A stretch of DNA of 64,000 bases from Catenulispora sp. GP43 (GTDB taxonomy: Bacteria > Actinomycetota > Actinomycetes > Streptomycetales > Catenulisporaceae): the NCBI RefSeq assembly GCF_041260665.1, contig NZ_JBGCCT010000027.1, positions 1 through 64,000 on the forward strand, given 5' to 3'. The position numbers and the translations under genes were made by a program. The stretch's first letter is position 1. Every line of letters starts with the position of its first letter. Of the stretch, positions 1-8,495 are shown piece by piece. The notes under the pieces were generated by a model that ran no database searches, was not told where the DNA came from, and was given only the letters and a program-made list of their open reading frames with translations.

Positions 1-306
1 GGGCTGCACGCCGTGGGGTCCCTGGACGTGTCGGCCGCCACTGAGGACGGAACCGGTTCGTTGCCGGGCGACCTGCTGGGCGCCGACGACCGCGGTATTC
101 AGAACGTCATCGATCGCGAGACCCTGCGGCCGCTGCTGGCGACACTGTCGGCACGGGAGAAGAAGATCCTGCTCATGCGCTTCTTCCGGAGCATGACGCA
201 GACCGAGATCAGCCAGGAGCTCGGAGTCTCGCAGATGCAGGTCTCCCGTCTCCTCACCGGGATCCTCGGCGGGCTCAGAACACGCGCCGGCTGCGGCCCG
301 CGGTAG
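1..306 (+). CDS. SigB/SigF-family RNA polymerase sigma factor, 3' part
   Basis: Only the last ~101 codons lie in the window; the reading frame is open from base 1, so the start is upstream. The residues correspond to sigma-70 region 4: a helical segment with the core ALSAREKKILLMRFF followed by the recognition helix-turn-helix TQTEISQELGVSQMQVSRLL, which binds the -35 element. Spacing and sequence are typical of the stress-response SigB/SigF/SigG group of actinobacteria rather than of ECF factors. Two nearby genes (DUF1003 and glsB) have sigma-B-like promoters, so this factor may control its own neighbourhood (inference). It ends 7 bp from the convergent permease gene. Confidence 0.85.
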   Translation, partial: GLHAVGSLDVSAATEDGTGSLPGDLLGADDRGIQNVIDRETLRPLLATLSAREKKILLMRFFRSMTQTEISQELGVSQMQVSRLLTGILGGLRTRAGCGPR

Positions 307-313
307 CCGCGTT

Positions 314-2134
314 CTATCGGGTCATGAGGCGGTAGGGGATGGTGCAGATGACGACGTCGGTGCTGGCGCGCAGGACCGCCGCCAACAGCAGGCCGCGCTG
401 GTTCTGCAGGATGCGGTAGCGCCATCGGTGCGGCTGGACCTCGACGATGAGGACGGCGATCTGCCGGCCGCCCTCCGCCGCCTGGCGGACGTAGCCGACC
501 ATCGGGTGGACCAGCGACCGGTGCGGACTCACCAGGGTTTCGAGCCGGACACCGGGATCCCACCGGTCCCAGGCGGTGCGGAATTCCGAGCACCGCTCGG
601 GATCCGGCCAGACGCTGACCGCGACCACGTCGTCGGCGAGGGAACGGGCGGCGAGCAGCGCGTGCTCGGTCAGTTTGCTGACGCTTCCGACCGGGACGAT
701 CACCAGGCCACGGGTCGGCTGTGGCGTCGGCGTCGGCGGTCCGGACAGGTCGAGTTCGCGGCCGACCGCCGTGTAGTAGGCCTGGATCCGGGCGAACAGC
801 AGCATCAGCGCCGGCACGGTGAGCACGACGACCCAGGCCCCCGCAGCGAACTTGGTCGCGATGAACACGACGGCGGCCAGCCCGGTCAGGACGGCGCCGG
901 TCCCGTTGATCGCCGCGCGCAGCCTCCAGCGGGGCGGGCGTTCGCCGAACCAGTGGCGGACCAGCCCTGTCTGGCTGATGGTGAATCCGATGAAGACCCC
1001 GATCGCATAGAGCGGGATGAGCCGGTCGGTGGCCGCGTGCACCGCGGTCAGCAGGAGGCCGGCCAGCAGGGCGAGCGCGACCACGCCGTAGCGGTAGACC
1101 GGGCGCTCGGCACGTAGGCCGAACAAGTGCGGCAGGCGATCGTCGCGGGACAACAGGCTCATCAGCACCGGCAGACCGCCGAAGCTGGTGTTCGCGGCCA
1201 GGGCCAGGATCAGCGTGACGATGATGTTCGTGGCGTAGTAGGCCCAGCCGGTGCCGAACGATCCGGCGGTGAGCTGCGCCAGCACCGTGACGCCGCCGCG
1301 CGGTGCCACGTGCTGCTTGTGGATCAGGACCGCGAGCCCGAGCAGCATCGCGGCCAACAGCGCACCGAGCATCAGCTCAGTACGCTGAGCCCGTTCGGCG
1401 CGCGGTTCGCGGAAGGTCGGCACCCCGTTGGCGATGGCCTCGATCCCGGTCAGGGCCGAGCAGCCGGCGGCGAAGGCCTTCAGGACCAGAAGTACGCTCA
1501 CCGCCTCTACAGCGTGGACGGGGACAGCGGTGCCCACCACCGCCACCGGCTGCGTCCGGAACAATCCGGCGCCGATGACGGCGAACACGGCGCCCAGGAA
1601 GAGCAGCATCGGCAGCATGAAGACCCGGGCGCTCTCGGCGACGCCGTACAGGTTGACGGCCGCGATCAGGACCAGCCCGAGCAGGGTCAGGCCGAGGATG
1701 TGGTGCGCCAACGACGGGAACACCGAGGCCAGGCTCGCCGCACCGGCTGCCAGGCTGACCGCGACGGTCAGGACGTAGTCGACCACCAGGCTGGCGGCGG
1801 CCAGCAGACTGACGGTGGCGCCCAGGTCCTTCTTGCCCACCGCGTAGGCGCCGCCGCCGTCCGGATGCACCGCGATGACCTGGCAGTAGGAGATCACCAG
1901 CACCGCCAGCAGCACGGTGATGGCCACGGTGATCGGCAGCGTCAGGCGCAGTGCGGAGGCGCCGGCCGTCGCCAGGACCAGCAGTATCGCCTCCGGGCCG
2001 TACGCCACCGAGCTCAACGCGTCCAGCGACAGCGCGGCCAGGCCGCCGAAGCTCGTCAGATGATCCTTATCGCCCTCGCCGTGGCGCTGCGGGACGCGCG
2101 GCACCAGCTTCTTCGACGCCGTTCCATAGCCCAT
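314..2134 (-). CDS. APC-superfamily permease, KimA-like (probable K+ importer)
   Basis: A 606-residue integral membrane protein. Residues ~30-450 hold about 12 hydrophobic segments, with the signature SLDALSSVAYGPEAILL at ~36-52 and HPDGGGAYAV at ~90-99. The remaining ~150 residues form a soluble cytosolic domain. Length, the SDALSSVAYG-type motif and the soluble C-terminus match the KimA/YdaO high-affinity potassium importers (about 607 residues), although related actinobacterial APC permeases of unknown substrate have the same architecture. The ATG at 2134 is the first start consistent with the N-terminus of the family. I looked for a c-di-AMP (ydaO) riboswitch upstream and did not recognise one. 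Substrate is therefore inferred by family only. Confidence 0.75.
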   Translation of the reverse strand: MGYGTASKKLVPRVPQRHGEGDKDHLTSFGGLAALSLDALSSVAYGPEAILLVLATAGASALRLTLPITVAITVLLAVLVISYCQVIAVHPDGGGAYAVGKKDLGATVSLLAAASLVVDYVLTVAVSLAAGAASLASVFPSLAHHILGLTLLGLVLIAAVNLYGVAESARVFMLPMLLFLGAVFAVIGAGLFRTQPVAVVGTAVPVHAVEAVSVLLVLKAFAAGCSALTGIEAIANGVPTFREPRAERAQRTELMLGALLAAMLLGLAVLIHKQHVAPRGGVTVLAQLTAGSFGTGWAYYATNIIVTLILALAANTSFGGLPVLMSLLSRDDRLPHLFGLRAERPVYRYGVVALALLAGLLLTAVHAATDRLIPLYAIGVFIGFTISQTGLVRHWFGERPPRWRLRAAINGTGAVLTGLAAVVFIATKFAAGAWVVVLTVPALMLLFARIQAYYTAVGRELDLSGPPTPTPQPTRGLVIVPVGSVSKLTEHALLAARSLADDVVAVSVWPDPERCSEFRTAWDRWDPGVRLETLVSPHRSLVHPMVGYVRQAAEGGRQIAVLIVEVQPHRWRYRILQNQRGLLLAAVLRASTDVVICTIPYRLMTR

Positions 2135-2309
2135 CGCAGACCCAGATCCCTGCTGTCGAAGCCCAGTCGGAGCCCACGCTACCGATCACTCGGAGGGATC
2201 GGTCGGAACGCCACCGGCCGAAAAGTAGGTCGGCCGACGCCCTTCCTGCTGTCCGGAACATCCGAACGCAAACCGCCGCCAGCGGTGGGGGCGGTGCGTC
2301 GCGGACTCC

Positions 2310-2333
2310 GTTTGAGACTGCGAGATCGGGCAC
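2310..2333 (+). promoter_or_regulatory. Sigma-B/F-like promoter upstream of the DUF1003 gene
   Basis: GTTT (2310-2313), 14 bp, then GGGCAC (2328-2333). This is one base from the GTTT-N14-16-GGGTAC/T pattern of actinobacterial SigB/SigF promoters. It lies 70 bp upstream of the DUF1003 start, and a SigB-type factor is encoded at the window edge. Confidence 0.45.
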
Positions 2334-2403
2334 TCTGACGAGGACACGTCAAGCCTGGACCGCTTCCCAAAGGCTCGACGACCTATCCGAGGAGCACCGT
2401 TCA

Positions 2404-2805
2404 ATGAGCAGTCCGGACCTGGCCCGACACCATCCAGTCGTCGCCGCGCACCACGCCACCAGCGCCGCCGACGTCCAACTGCGCATCGCCGATGCGATCA
2501 CCAAGTTCGCCGGCTCCATGACGTTCGTCTATCTCCATGCGGTGATCTTCATCGGCTGGATGCTGTTCGTCGAGACCAACCCGTGGCCCACGCTCACCCT
2601 CGTCGTGTCCCTGGAAGCGATCTTCCTTTCGACGTTCGTCATGATCGGCCAGAACCGGCAGGCGTCCTTCCAACAGGCCAAGGCCGACCATGACTTCATC
2701 GAATCGGAACTGGAGCTCAAGTCCAACACCGAGCTGACCCGGGCCATCCACGCCATGACCACCGAACTCCATAATCGGCTGCCGGCCGCATCAGAAGCGC
2801 GATAG
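2404..2805 (+). CDS. DUF1003 membrane protein
   Basis: 133 residues. The start at 2404 is chosen because GAGGAG (2389-2394) lies 9 nt upstream; the frame is open further upstream but without a family-like sequence. The protein has the DUF1003 signature RIADAITKFAGSMTFVYLH (~28-46), two transmembrane segments (~45-58 and ~68-82) and a soluble helical C-terminus. Function is not established for the family; the members are often cyclic-nucleotide-binding or magnesium/stress associated neighbours. Here a sigma-B-like promoter upstream suggests a general stress regulon member (inference). Its 3' end faces the GAF-ANTAR gene 24 bp away. Confidence 0.85.
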   Translation: MSSPDLARHHPVVAAHHATSAADVQLRIADAITKFAGSMTFVYLHAVIFIGWMLFVETNPWPTLTLVVSLEAIFLSTFVMIGQNRQASFQQAKADHDFIESELELKSNTELTRAIHAMTTELHNRLPAASEAR

Positions 2806-2829
2806 CACTTCGAGACCTTCCATCAGGCG

Positions 2830-3558
2830 TCAGGCGCGTAACAGCTCGGAGGCTGTCGCCGAGCCTTCGGCGACGTCACGGGCCAGATCGGACAGTCGCA
2901 GGTTGTGGTTGCGGGCGTGTTCGCGCAGCAGCGTGAAAGCCTCGTCGACGCTGATCCGCCGGCGCTCGGCCAGCACGCCCTTGGCCTGTTCGATGACGAC
3001 GCGGCTGTTCAAGGCGCTCTGCAGCTGTGCGGCGAGCAGTTCGGCCTGGTGCAGGCTCCGCTGGGCCAGGATGCCGATGGTCGCCACGTCGGCCAGTGCC
3101 TGCCCGGCGCGGACGTCGTCCTCGGTCAGCACCCGGCTCTGGGCGCTGAACAGGTTCAGGGCGCCGATGACGGTTTCCCGCAGACGGAGCGGCAGGGCGT
3201 GCACCGCCACGAAACCCGAGTCCCGTGCGGCCTCGGCGAACCGGGGCCAGCGCTCGGCGTTGGCCTCCAGATCGGCGTTGACCACGGGACTGCCCGTGCG
3301 GCAGCAGTCGATGCAGGGACCGGCGTCGCTCTGCAGCTCGAACAGTTCCACCAGCCGCGCGTTCTCGGTGGAGGCCGCGGCGGCGTGCAGGTGCCCGCGC
3401 TGGTCGATGAGCATGATGCCGGCGGCTTCCACGTCCAGGAGCCGCACACAGCGCCCGGCCAGGGTGAGCAGGAAGTCGATGACGTCGAAGTCGTCGACCA
3501 GGGTGTCGGCGACCTCGACGAACGTCTCGACGAGTTGTCGTTCACGGGTCACGCTCAT
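2830..3558 (-). CDS. GAF-ANTAR domain protein (putative transcription antiterminator)
   Basis: 242 residues. Residues ~15-165 form a GAF sensor domain (DVEAAGIMLIDQRG, FVAVHALPLRLRETVIGALNLF). Residues ~175-235 form an ANTAR RNA-binding helical domain with ALNSRVVIEQAKGVLAER and the conserved HARNHNLRLSDLARDV. ANTAR proteins bind paired-hexaloop RNAs and prevent termination; the GAF part presumably senses a small ligand or redox state. Several cysteines (GPCIDCCRTG, ~97-106) sit in the GAF pocket region and could be redox-active, which is inference. It is followed upstream by a second GAF-ANTAR gene in the same orientation, 66 bp away. Confidence 0.88.
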   Translation of the reverse strand: MSVTRERQLVETFVEVADTLVDDFDVIDFLLTLAGRCVRLLDVEAAGIMLIDQRGHLHAAAASTENARLVELFELQSDAGPCIDCCRTGSPVVNADLEANAERWPRFAEAARDSGFVAVHALPLRLRETVIGALNLFSAQSRVLTEDDVRAGQALADVATIGILAQRSLHQAELLAAQLQSALNSRVVIEQAKGVLAERRRISVDEAFTLLREHARNHNLRLSDLARDVAEGSATASELLRA

Positions 3559-3624
3559 GCCTCCAAGTTAGACCCGCCGGGGAGCCCGCAGGCCTGGCCG
3601 CGCCGTCCTGGCGAGGTCGGGATG

Positions 3625-4371
3625 TCAGAAATCCAGGTCGCCGAAGCGCAGGCGACGGGCCACCACGTCGGCGGCGACGTCGGCGAGCAGCCGGTCCTGG
3701 GCCCAGGTGTGGGCCCGCAGCCGGACCAGCGCCTCGGCCAGGTTCACCCCGAGCTGCACGCTGACCATCCCGGTCGCCTGATGCACCTCGGCACGGTAGG
3801 TCACCGGCTGCGCCCAGCCAGGACCCGGCCGCTCGGTGCCCTCGGGCGCGGACCACTGCCGGTGCAGCAGGGCGAGCGTCACCGCGTCGGCCAGTGCGAG
3901 CGCGTCGGCGATCTGGCCCGCAGTCAGGGCACCGGGGGCGCTGCGGTGCGCGAGCATCGTGCCGACCCCGATCGCCCCGATCCGCAGCGGGAACACGAAC
4001 AGCGCACGCGCTCCCAAGCCCATCGCGGCCGGGGCGAACACCGGCCAGCGGACCAGGGCGTCGGCCAGATCCGGCGTCAGCACCGGAACCCCGGTCGCCG
4101 CGGCATCCCGGCTGGGTCCCTCACCGAGGGTGAACTGAAGGTCCTCGACCTCGGTGCTGACCGCCTCACCGCCCCAGGCCGCCACCGTGCCCGCGGGCCC
4201 GGCGCCCACTCCGGCACAGATACCGTCGACTCCCATGATCACGGCCACGGTCGCGGAGGCCAGATGCGACAAGCCGTCGGCGCCGTCAGCGGCACCGCCA
4301 CCGTCCAGCTGTGCCAGGAGCATCGCCATCCGGTCGCTGACCACCTCGGCACCGCCCTCCTCCGAATGCAC
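3625..4371 (-). CDS. GAF-ANTAR domain protein, second copy
   Basis: 248 residues. The N-terminal ~170 residues are a GAF domain (TLGEGPSRDAAATGVPVL, ALFVFPLRIGAIGVGTML). The C-terminal ~65 residues are an ANTAR domain recognisable from EVHQATGMVSVQLGVNLAEALVRLRAHTWAQ and DVAADVV. The pair with the adjacent GAF-ANTAR gene is divergent in sequence, so it is not a recent tandem duplication. Role is expected to be RNA-level antitermination of stress genes; target unknown. The start at 4371 is the first in-frame ATG; a shorter start at the internal MAMLLAQL is possible. Confidence 0.82.
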   Translation of the reverse strand: MHSEEGGAEVVSDRMAMLLAQLDGGGAADGADGLSHLASATVAVIMGVDGICAGVGAGPAGTVAAWGGEAVSTEVEDLQFTLGEGPSRDAAATGVPVLTPDLADALVRWPVFAPAAMGLGARALFVFPLRIGAIGVGTMLAHRSAPGALTAGQIADALALADAVTLALLHRQWSAPEGTERPGPGWAQPVTYRAEVHQATGMVSVQLGVNLAEALVRLRAHTWAQDRLLADVAADVVARRLRFGDLDF

Positions 4372-4435
4372 CGACGGCGCCGGACACCAACCACGTTAGT
4401 CCCCGCCCACGGGCCTCGGAGGCCACCGCGCCGAG

Positions 4436-4726
4436 TCAGCGGCGCAGGCTCCGCCTACGAGACGAACGGACGCCGCGCCGACCGCCCACCAGATCCACGA
4501 CGGCCAGCAAAGCCACAGCCCCGCCCAGTGCGGTGACCCAGGTCGAGATGTTGAAGAACCCCTGTAGATCGGTGACGTGGAAGACCCGGGAGGCCACCCA
4601 GCCGCCGAGCAGCGCCCCGCCGATCCCGATCAGGGTCGTGATGACGACGCCGTGCGGGCTGTGCATGATCTTGTCGGCGATCAGACCGACGGCCAAACCG
4701 AGCACGATCCAGGCGATGACGCCCAT
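4436..4726 (-). CDS. GlsB/YeaQ/YmgE-family stress membrane protein
   Basis: 96 residues starting MGVIAWIVLGLAVGLIADKI. Three hydrophobic segments (~2-20, ~31-50, ~65-85) and the family features GVVITTLIGIGGALLGGW identify a transglycosylase-associated (GlsB/YeaQ) protein of the cytoplasmic membrane, a common general-stress product whose biochemical role is unsettled. The frame is open much further upstream but the family starts at 4726. A sigma-B-type promoter 79 bp upstream (4805-4828) supports this start and stress control. The C-terminus is an Arg/Ser-rich tail. Confidence 0.85.
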   Translation of the reverse strand: MGVIAWIVLGLAVGLIADKIMHSPHGVVITTLIGIGGALLGGWVASRVFHVTDLQGFFNISTWVTALGGAVALLAVVDLVGGRRGVRSSRRRSLRR

Positions 4727-4804
4727 CGGAACACACCTACATCTCACGGCCATCCGTGAAAGCCGCGAACGCGGGCCGGACCGTTGGCCGATGTCTGTTG
4801 CCGC

Positions 4805-4828
4805 GTACCCGTGCCACCGTTTCCAAAC
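4805..4828 (-). promoter_or_regulatory. Sigma-B/F-type promoter of glsB
   Basis: Read on the minus strand: GTTT, exactly 14 bp, then GGGTAC. This is a full match to the GNNT-N14-16-GGGTAC/T promoter of Streptomyces SigB-type factors. Predicted transcript start is ~70 nt before the glsB ATG. Confidence 0.65.
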
Positions 4829-4932
4829 GGAGAGCAGGTTGAGCGGACCCTGCGAAGACCATGGGCTGCGGGCGTCCGGTGGCCGTAGTGGCAAGGCTGG
4901 GCCATGAAGGAGCCTGCCTACAAACGACAGTG

Positions 4933-4961
4933 GGTCCGCGAGCCGTAGAGGCTCGCGGACC
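4933..4961. terminator. 12-bp perfect hairpin
   Basis: GGTCCGCGAGCC and its exact complement GGCTCGCGGACC flank the 5-nt loop GTAGA. It has no clear U-tract on either side. It lies in the 664-bp gene-free stretch 4727-5390; the rest of that stretch holds the glsB promoter and the left end of the putative element. Confidence 0.5.
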
Positions 4962-5126
4962 GACCGCGATCGACGTTCTGAGACTGTCGAACCAAGATCA
5001 TCTGGCCCGTTTCGGGCCCACATGAGGCTTGAAAACACCCATGATCACTAAAGAGTGTCCAACAGCCTTACTGCTGGTCAGCTGCCGTTTTTGCGCTTGC
5101 GGCGCAGATAGCTGCCCTGAGCGTGT

Positions 5127-5141
5127 TTAGATGTCGAAGTA
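5127..5141 (-). repeat. Displaced copy of the glnA 3' end (att-like)
   Basis: Read on the minus strand this is TACTTCGACATCTAA, encoding YFDI-stop, the last four residues of glnA. It matches 8988-9002 at all positions except two third-codon/stop positions (ATC/ATT, TAA/TAG). No glutamine synthetase sequence continues beyond it. Confidence 0.6.
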
Positions 5142-5158
5142 ATGGACATGAAAACCTC

Positions 5159-5174
5159 TGACCTGCGGAAACGC
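5159..5174 (+). repeat. Inverted repeat, left copy
   Basis: TGACCTGCGGAAACGC, 17 bp inside the left att-like core. The exact complement is at 8963-8978, 10 bp from the right core. It could be a recombinase arm site or element terminus. Confidence 0.6.
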
Positions 5175-5191
5175 GGCGAGTGGGTACGGGC

Positions 5192-5209
5192 GGCCCACTT
5201 TGGGCCCAC
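5192..5209 (+). repeat. GGCCCAC direct repeat, left copy
   Basis: GGCCCACTTTGGGCCCAC, identical to 8840-8857. Each copy is two GGCCCAC units separated by TTTG. A related single GGGCCCACAT lies at 5014-5023 and a diverged copy near 8049-8068. Confidence 0.6.
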
Positions 5210-5390
5210 CCTGCCCACGAGGCCCTACCCGTGAAGCGATCCGTCGGATTGAGGCTTCATAGCGAAGTCAGTGCCATACGTGCTGCTCGACGCAGTGTCG
5301 TGGCTCGTCGGTGCTCGGCTCATCGCCTGATGGCTATCGCTCATTGCTGATAGTCGGCGAGTTGGACTCGCCTCGAGCGGTTCGAACATC

Positions 5391-5927
5391 ATGGCCGCTG
5401 TGAACTTCGACGAAGCGGTGCCTGATCCTCCTGACCACGTGCATGAACGTTGGCGGAACCGCGAGGCCCCCGACGGAGACTTCATCGTGTACTCCGACGG
5501 CTCGCTGTCGGTCATGAGCCTGATGCGACTCCGTGCGCATGACAAGCGCCACGACCCGCGGTCGGAAGACTGGCACTGGTCGGAGATCCTGCGGGCCACT
5601 GCGTGGCGCGCCAGCGGCTGGCTCGACGTCGACGGGACGATGGCCTCGTCCGGCGACGCCGGGTACTGTGCCCTCGCCGGGGAGTCGGCGAGCCACGGCA
5701 GCGTCGGCTGGGTTGCGCTGACGCTTGACGACGAGCAGCGCACGCTGCAGTGGCTGGCGGTGGCCTGCTCGTCCAACCCGTTCGCCGAAGTCACCCTTGA
5801 CGAGGCCACGGTCACCGCCACCAGCACTCTGGGACGCGTCTGGGCTTTCCCGCGCGACGCCCCGCACCTGGTGGTGATCACCGCGGACCCGGACTATCCA
5901 TGGCCGCGCACTGCCGCGGAACGGTAG
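5391..5927 (+). CDS. Hypothetical protein in the integrated element
   Basis: 178 residues, no signal peptide or membrane segment. I do not recognise the family. The sequence is acidic and rich in Trp (several WHW/WRN clusters, e.g. SEDWHWSEIL at ~63-72), with a central beta-rich part (GWVALTLDDEQRTLQWLAVAC). Small soluble proteins of this kind next to SUKH proteins are often immunity factors, but that is only inference from context. No convincing Shine-Dalgarno precedes the ATG. The codon third-position GC bias supports real coding. Confidence 0.55.
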   Translation: MAAVNFDEAVPDPPDHVHERWRNREAPDGDFIVYSDGSLSVMSLMRLRAHDKRHDPRSEDWHWSEILRATAWRASGWLDVDGTMASSGDAGYCALAGESASHGSVGWVALTLDDEQRTLQWLAVACSSNPFAEVTLDEATVTATSTLGRVWAFPRDAPHLVVITADPDYPWPRTAAER

Positions 5928-6080
5928 GGCTCTATCGCGGTCGATGGCAGGGGCAGGCGGCGAGGTGCGTTCAGGCTCGCCGTCGGCCCCGGGCGGACTC
6001 GACGAGCTTGAGTCCATAGCCAGAGCGGGCGACTCGGGAGGCGGCAGTCCGTGGGCTACGCCGGCGTCATGACAGTACGG

Positions 6081-7115
6081 CTACCCGCCCTGGCCGGCCA
6101 CAGTGGCAAGTTTGTCGAGCATCGCGGTGATGACGGCGTCGGCCAACCGATAGCCGTCGGCGGTCTCGACGATATGGCTTGACGCGATGCGGGACTCCCA
6201 CCACTGTTCGAGGAAGCCGGGGCCGTACCCGCCGGTGGTGAAGCCGTACGGCTCGGACCCGAGAATGAAGATGATCATGAGCTCGTAGTCCGGTAGCGCG
6301 TAGGACCGCTCGTGCTGTGGAGGGGTCCTGAGGTACTGCTCGAAGGAACCGACCCGGTTGAAGCTGGTGAACAGCCAGAACAGGTAGTCGTACATCAGCA
6401 TGGAGCGCGCGTCGGCGTGCAGGGCGAAGAACCCCTTGTCCTGCACGACGGCCTCCCCGAGCGCCCGCAGTCGGCGGTCGGCGTCGGGCAGAACGTCTTC
6501 AACCTCGCCGAAGGCACGCAGCAGGATCGGGGAGAAGCTGCCCTCCCGCACCGTGGCCAGCGCGTCGAGCCGATCCTGCTCGGAGGTGTCGTAGACGGAC
6601 TCATCGACCAGGCCCATCACGAACGCCTCGAAGTTCTCCGCGACCGAGGTGATCGCGAAGTCGTGCTCCTGGTCGACGTGAACCACGGTCGGCTCGCCGT
6701 GCTTGCCGCACGTGCGGTAGTCGAGGGCGAGCATGTCGTGGCCGGCCGAGGGTGTGTCCGCGAAATACACACCGATGTCGGGGTACTGCCACATCTCGAT
6801 CCAGAACCGGCTGCCGAACTCACCGCCGAGCGATTGCGACCGGGTCCGTCCAATGCCCCGGATACCGGAGATCTCCAAGTAGCTTTCGGCCCAGTCGGTC
6901 GGCTCGGCCATGGGGAAGCAGACCCGGGTCGGAACGCCGCCGTTTTGCGCGTTCATCAGCGCGATGTATGAGTCGGGCAGATGGTACCCGCCGAGTTCCT
7001 CCTCCAACGAGGCGATCAACTCCCGCGAGGGCGGCGCCTCTTCTACGTACTCCTTAAGCGCGTACGCCGAGTCGTCCCAGAAACCGGCGACGTCGAAGCC
7101 CTCGAAGTGTCCCAC
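6081..7115 (-). CDS. SMI1/KNR4 (SUKH) family protein
   Basis: 344 residues, GTG start with GGAGG 5 nt upstream. The N-terminal ~190 residues match the SUKH fold: an entry segment ELIASLEEELGGYHLPDSYIALMNAQNGG (shown in part), the motif GIRGIGRTRSQ, then IGVYFADTPSAGHDMLALDYR and a PTVVHVDQE strand near residues 140-155. The C-terminal ~150 residues are helical and unassigned. SUKH proteins are the commonest immunity proteins of polymorphic toxin systems, binding nuclease or deaminase toxins; others act in signalling. No toxin gene is next to it, so it may be an orphan immunity gene acquired with the element. Confidence 0.8.
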   Translation of the reverse strand: MGHFEGFDVAGFWDDSAYALKEYVEEAPPSRELIASLEEELGGYHLPDSYIALMNAQNGGVPTRVCFPMAEPTDWAESYLEISGIRGIGRTRSQSLGGEFGSRFWIEMWQYPDIGVYFADTPSAGHDMLALDYRTCGKHGEPTVVHVDQEHDFAITSVAENFEAFVMGLVDESVYDTSEQDRLDALATVREGSFSPILLRAFGEVEDVLPDADRRLRALGEAVVQDKGFFALHADARSMLMYDYLFWLFTSFNRVGSFEQYLRTPPQHERSYALPDYELMIIFILGSEPYGFTTGGYGPGFLEQWWESRIASSHIVETADGYRLADAVITAMLDKLATVAGQGG

Positions 7116-7320
7116 TGTGCCCTCCCGTATCTACCGGTCAGGAGATTGTAGATTCGGTGCCTGGCCGATGACGGCTCCAGGGGCGATCGGTGCGGCGTCA
7201 AGGTGGGCGGGCGCACCGATGAGGCTGCGCGGTCGTCCACTGGATGAACGTCTCGAGGGGCGGGATCCAGCCAAGGGCGGCTTTGTCGACGACTGCCGGA
7301 TCGGTATGACGTCCGGAGCG

Positions 7321-7959
7321 TCAGGGCGCACTCCCCGGATCTTGCTGTACCTGGTCGAGCAGAAGGTCGACGGCAGCCTTTGCCTCCGACACGGGCGCAC
7401 CAGTCGCCTTTCGCCAGGTGGTGATCGCTTGGATGCGGTCGCCCGCATGTGCGTGGGCGACGGCCAGCCTGGCATAGCCCGGCAGCCGAGCAGGAATCGG
7501 TCTTCCACACGGCGCACCGTCGCGGCCGCTGGGGTCAACCGCATCGAGTGAAGAGTGCAGATCGCGGATCGGTGCTTGTCCCGCCGGCCCTACGGTGCGG
7601 ACAGCCACGAGTTCCCAGCGGGGGTCCGTCGGCTCGGACCATTCCTCGTCCAGCCCGATGCCCAACAGTCCTGGATCGTCGATCAGTTGGCAGACCCCAT
7701 AGAGGAGGTTGTGTTGCATCTCCCGCACCACATCGGTCAGATCGTCCGGGTCCGCGCCGCATGCCAGGATCCGCTGCAGCGCGTCCGCCCCCGTACCGGC
7801 GGGAACCCCGCCCTGCTGGTCGCCTCGGAGATCAATCCATGACGGACGACCATCGGAGTAGCTGTCCTCGTCGACGACCATGCTCCACACAGTGGTCAGG
7901 AACGACTGGCGTGCATGTGTCGACCAGTCGTCAGGGTTGGACTCTTCGCGCTCCACCAT
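7321..7959 (-). CDS. Hypothetical protein with ribosomal L7/L12-like C-terminus
   Basis: 212 residues. The N-terminal ~150 residues are acidic and unassigned, with a helical segment LTDVVREMQHNLLYGVCQLIDD. The last ~50 residues (GDRIQAITTWRKATGA, then SEAKAAVDLLLDQ) resemble the bL12 C-terminal fold, which recurs at the end of many actinobacterial proteins of unknown role. No signal peptide. It lies within the element, in the same direction as the SUKH and vapBC-like genes. Function unknown. Confidence 0.6.
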   Translation of the reverse strand: MVEREESNPDDWSTHARQSFLTTVWSMVVDEDSYSDGRPSWIDLRGDQQGGVPAGTGADALQRILACGADPDDLTDVVREMQHNLLYGVCQLIDDPGLLGIGLDEEWSEPTDPRWELVAVRTVGPAGQAPIRDLHSSLDAVDPSGRDGAPCGRPIPARLPGYARLAVAHAHAGDRIQAITTWRKATGAPVSEAKAAVDLLLDQVQQDPGSAP

Positions 7960-8075
7960 CCGCCAACACTGTCAGACGAGAAATCCCGGGAACCAGTGGA
8001 CCCGAGGTGACAACCGGGGTCAGTCGGACGAGGCCGAGCTGTGGCGACGGGCCCAGTTTGAACTCACATGCTGTA

Positions 8076-8495
8076 CTAGCTGCGGATGTCCTGCTGTCGA
8101 AGCTCCGATAGTACAGAGGCGATGGTTACGAAGTCGTTGTCGACGTGCAGAACGGTGAGGCCGTGGTGCACGGCTGTCGCGGCGACTAGAAGGTCGATGG
8201 GGCCGGGTCCGCGGTGCTGCGACTTGAGCGTGAGTTTGTACTGGGCCGCATCGACCCAGCGCCATGCATCCTTCGGCACTGGCGCCAACTCGCACAGGAT
8301 GTCGATGACGCCGGCCATTTCATCGCGGTGTGCCGCGTTTTCCGCGGAATAGAGAATCTCGGCGCGTGTCGGTTCGCTGACATGGAACAGGCCCTCCGCG
8401 CCGTAGTGCTCCCAGGCCTTCATCGTCTCCGGGGCGCGCGTCAGATGCCAGAAGGCTGAGGTGTCGAGGAGGAACCCGAACTTCACTCGTGCCAC
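8076..8495 (-). CDS. PIN-domain toxin, VapC-like
   Basis: 139 residues with GTG start. PIN-domain acidic residues are in place: Asp11 in FLLDTSAFW, Glu46 in TRAEIL, Asp101 in GPIDLLVAATA and Asp119/Asp121 in LHVDNDF. These would coordinate Mg2+ in a ribonuclease site that typically cleaves tRNA or rRNA. The start overlaps the end of the antitoxin gene by 13 nt, giving translational coupling. All catalytic residues are present, so the toxin is probably active. Confidence 0.88.
   Translation of the reverse strand: MARVKFGFLLDTSAFWHLTRAPETMKAWEHYGAEGLFHVSEPTRAEILYSAENAAHRDEMAGVIDILCELAPVPKDAWRWVDAAQYKLTLKSQHRGPGPIDLLVAATAVHHGLTVLHVDNDFVTIASVLSELRQQDIRS

Noticed and set aside
2135-2403. c-di-AMP (ydaO) riboswitch before the KimA-like gene
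   Set aside because: No recognisable conserved core; a covariance-model search would decide.
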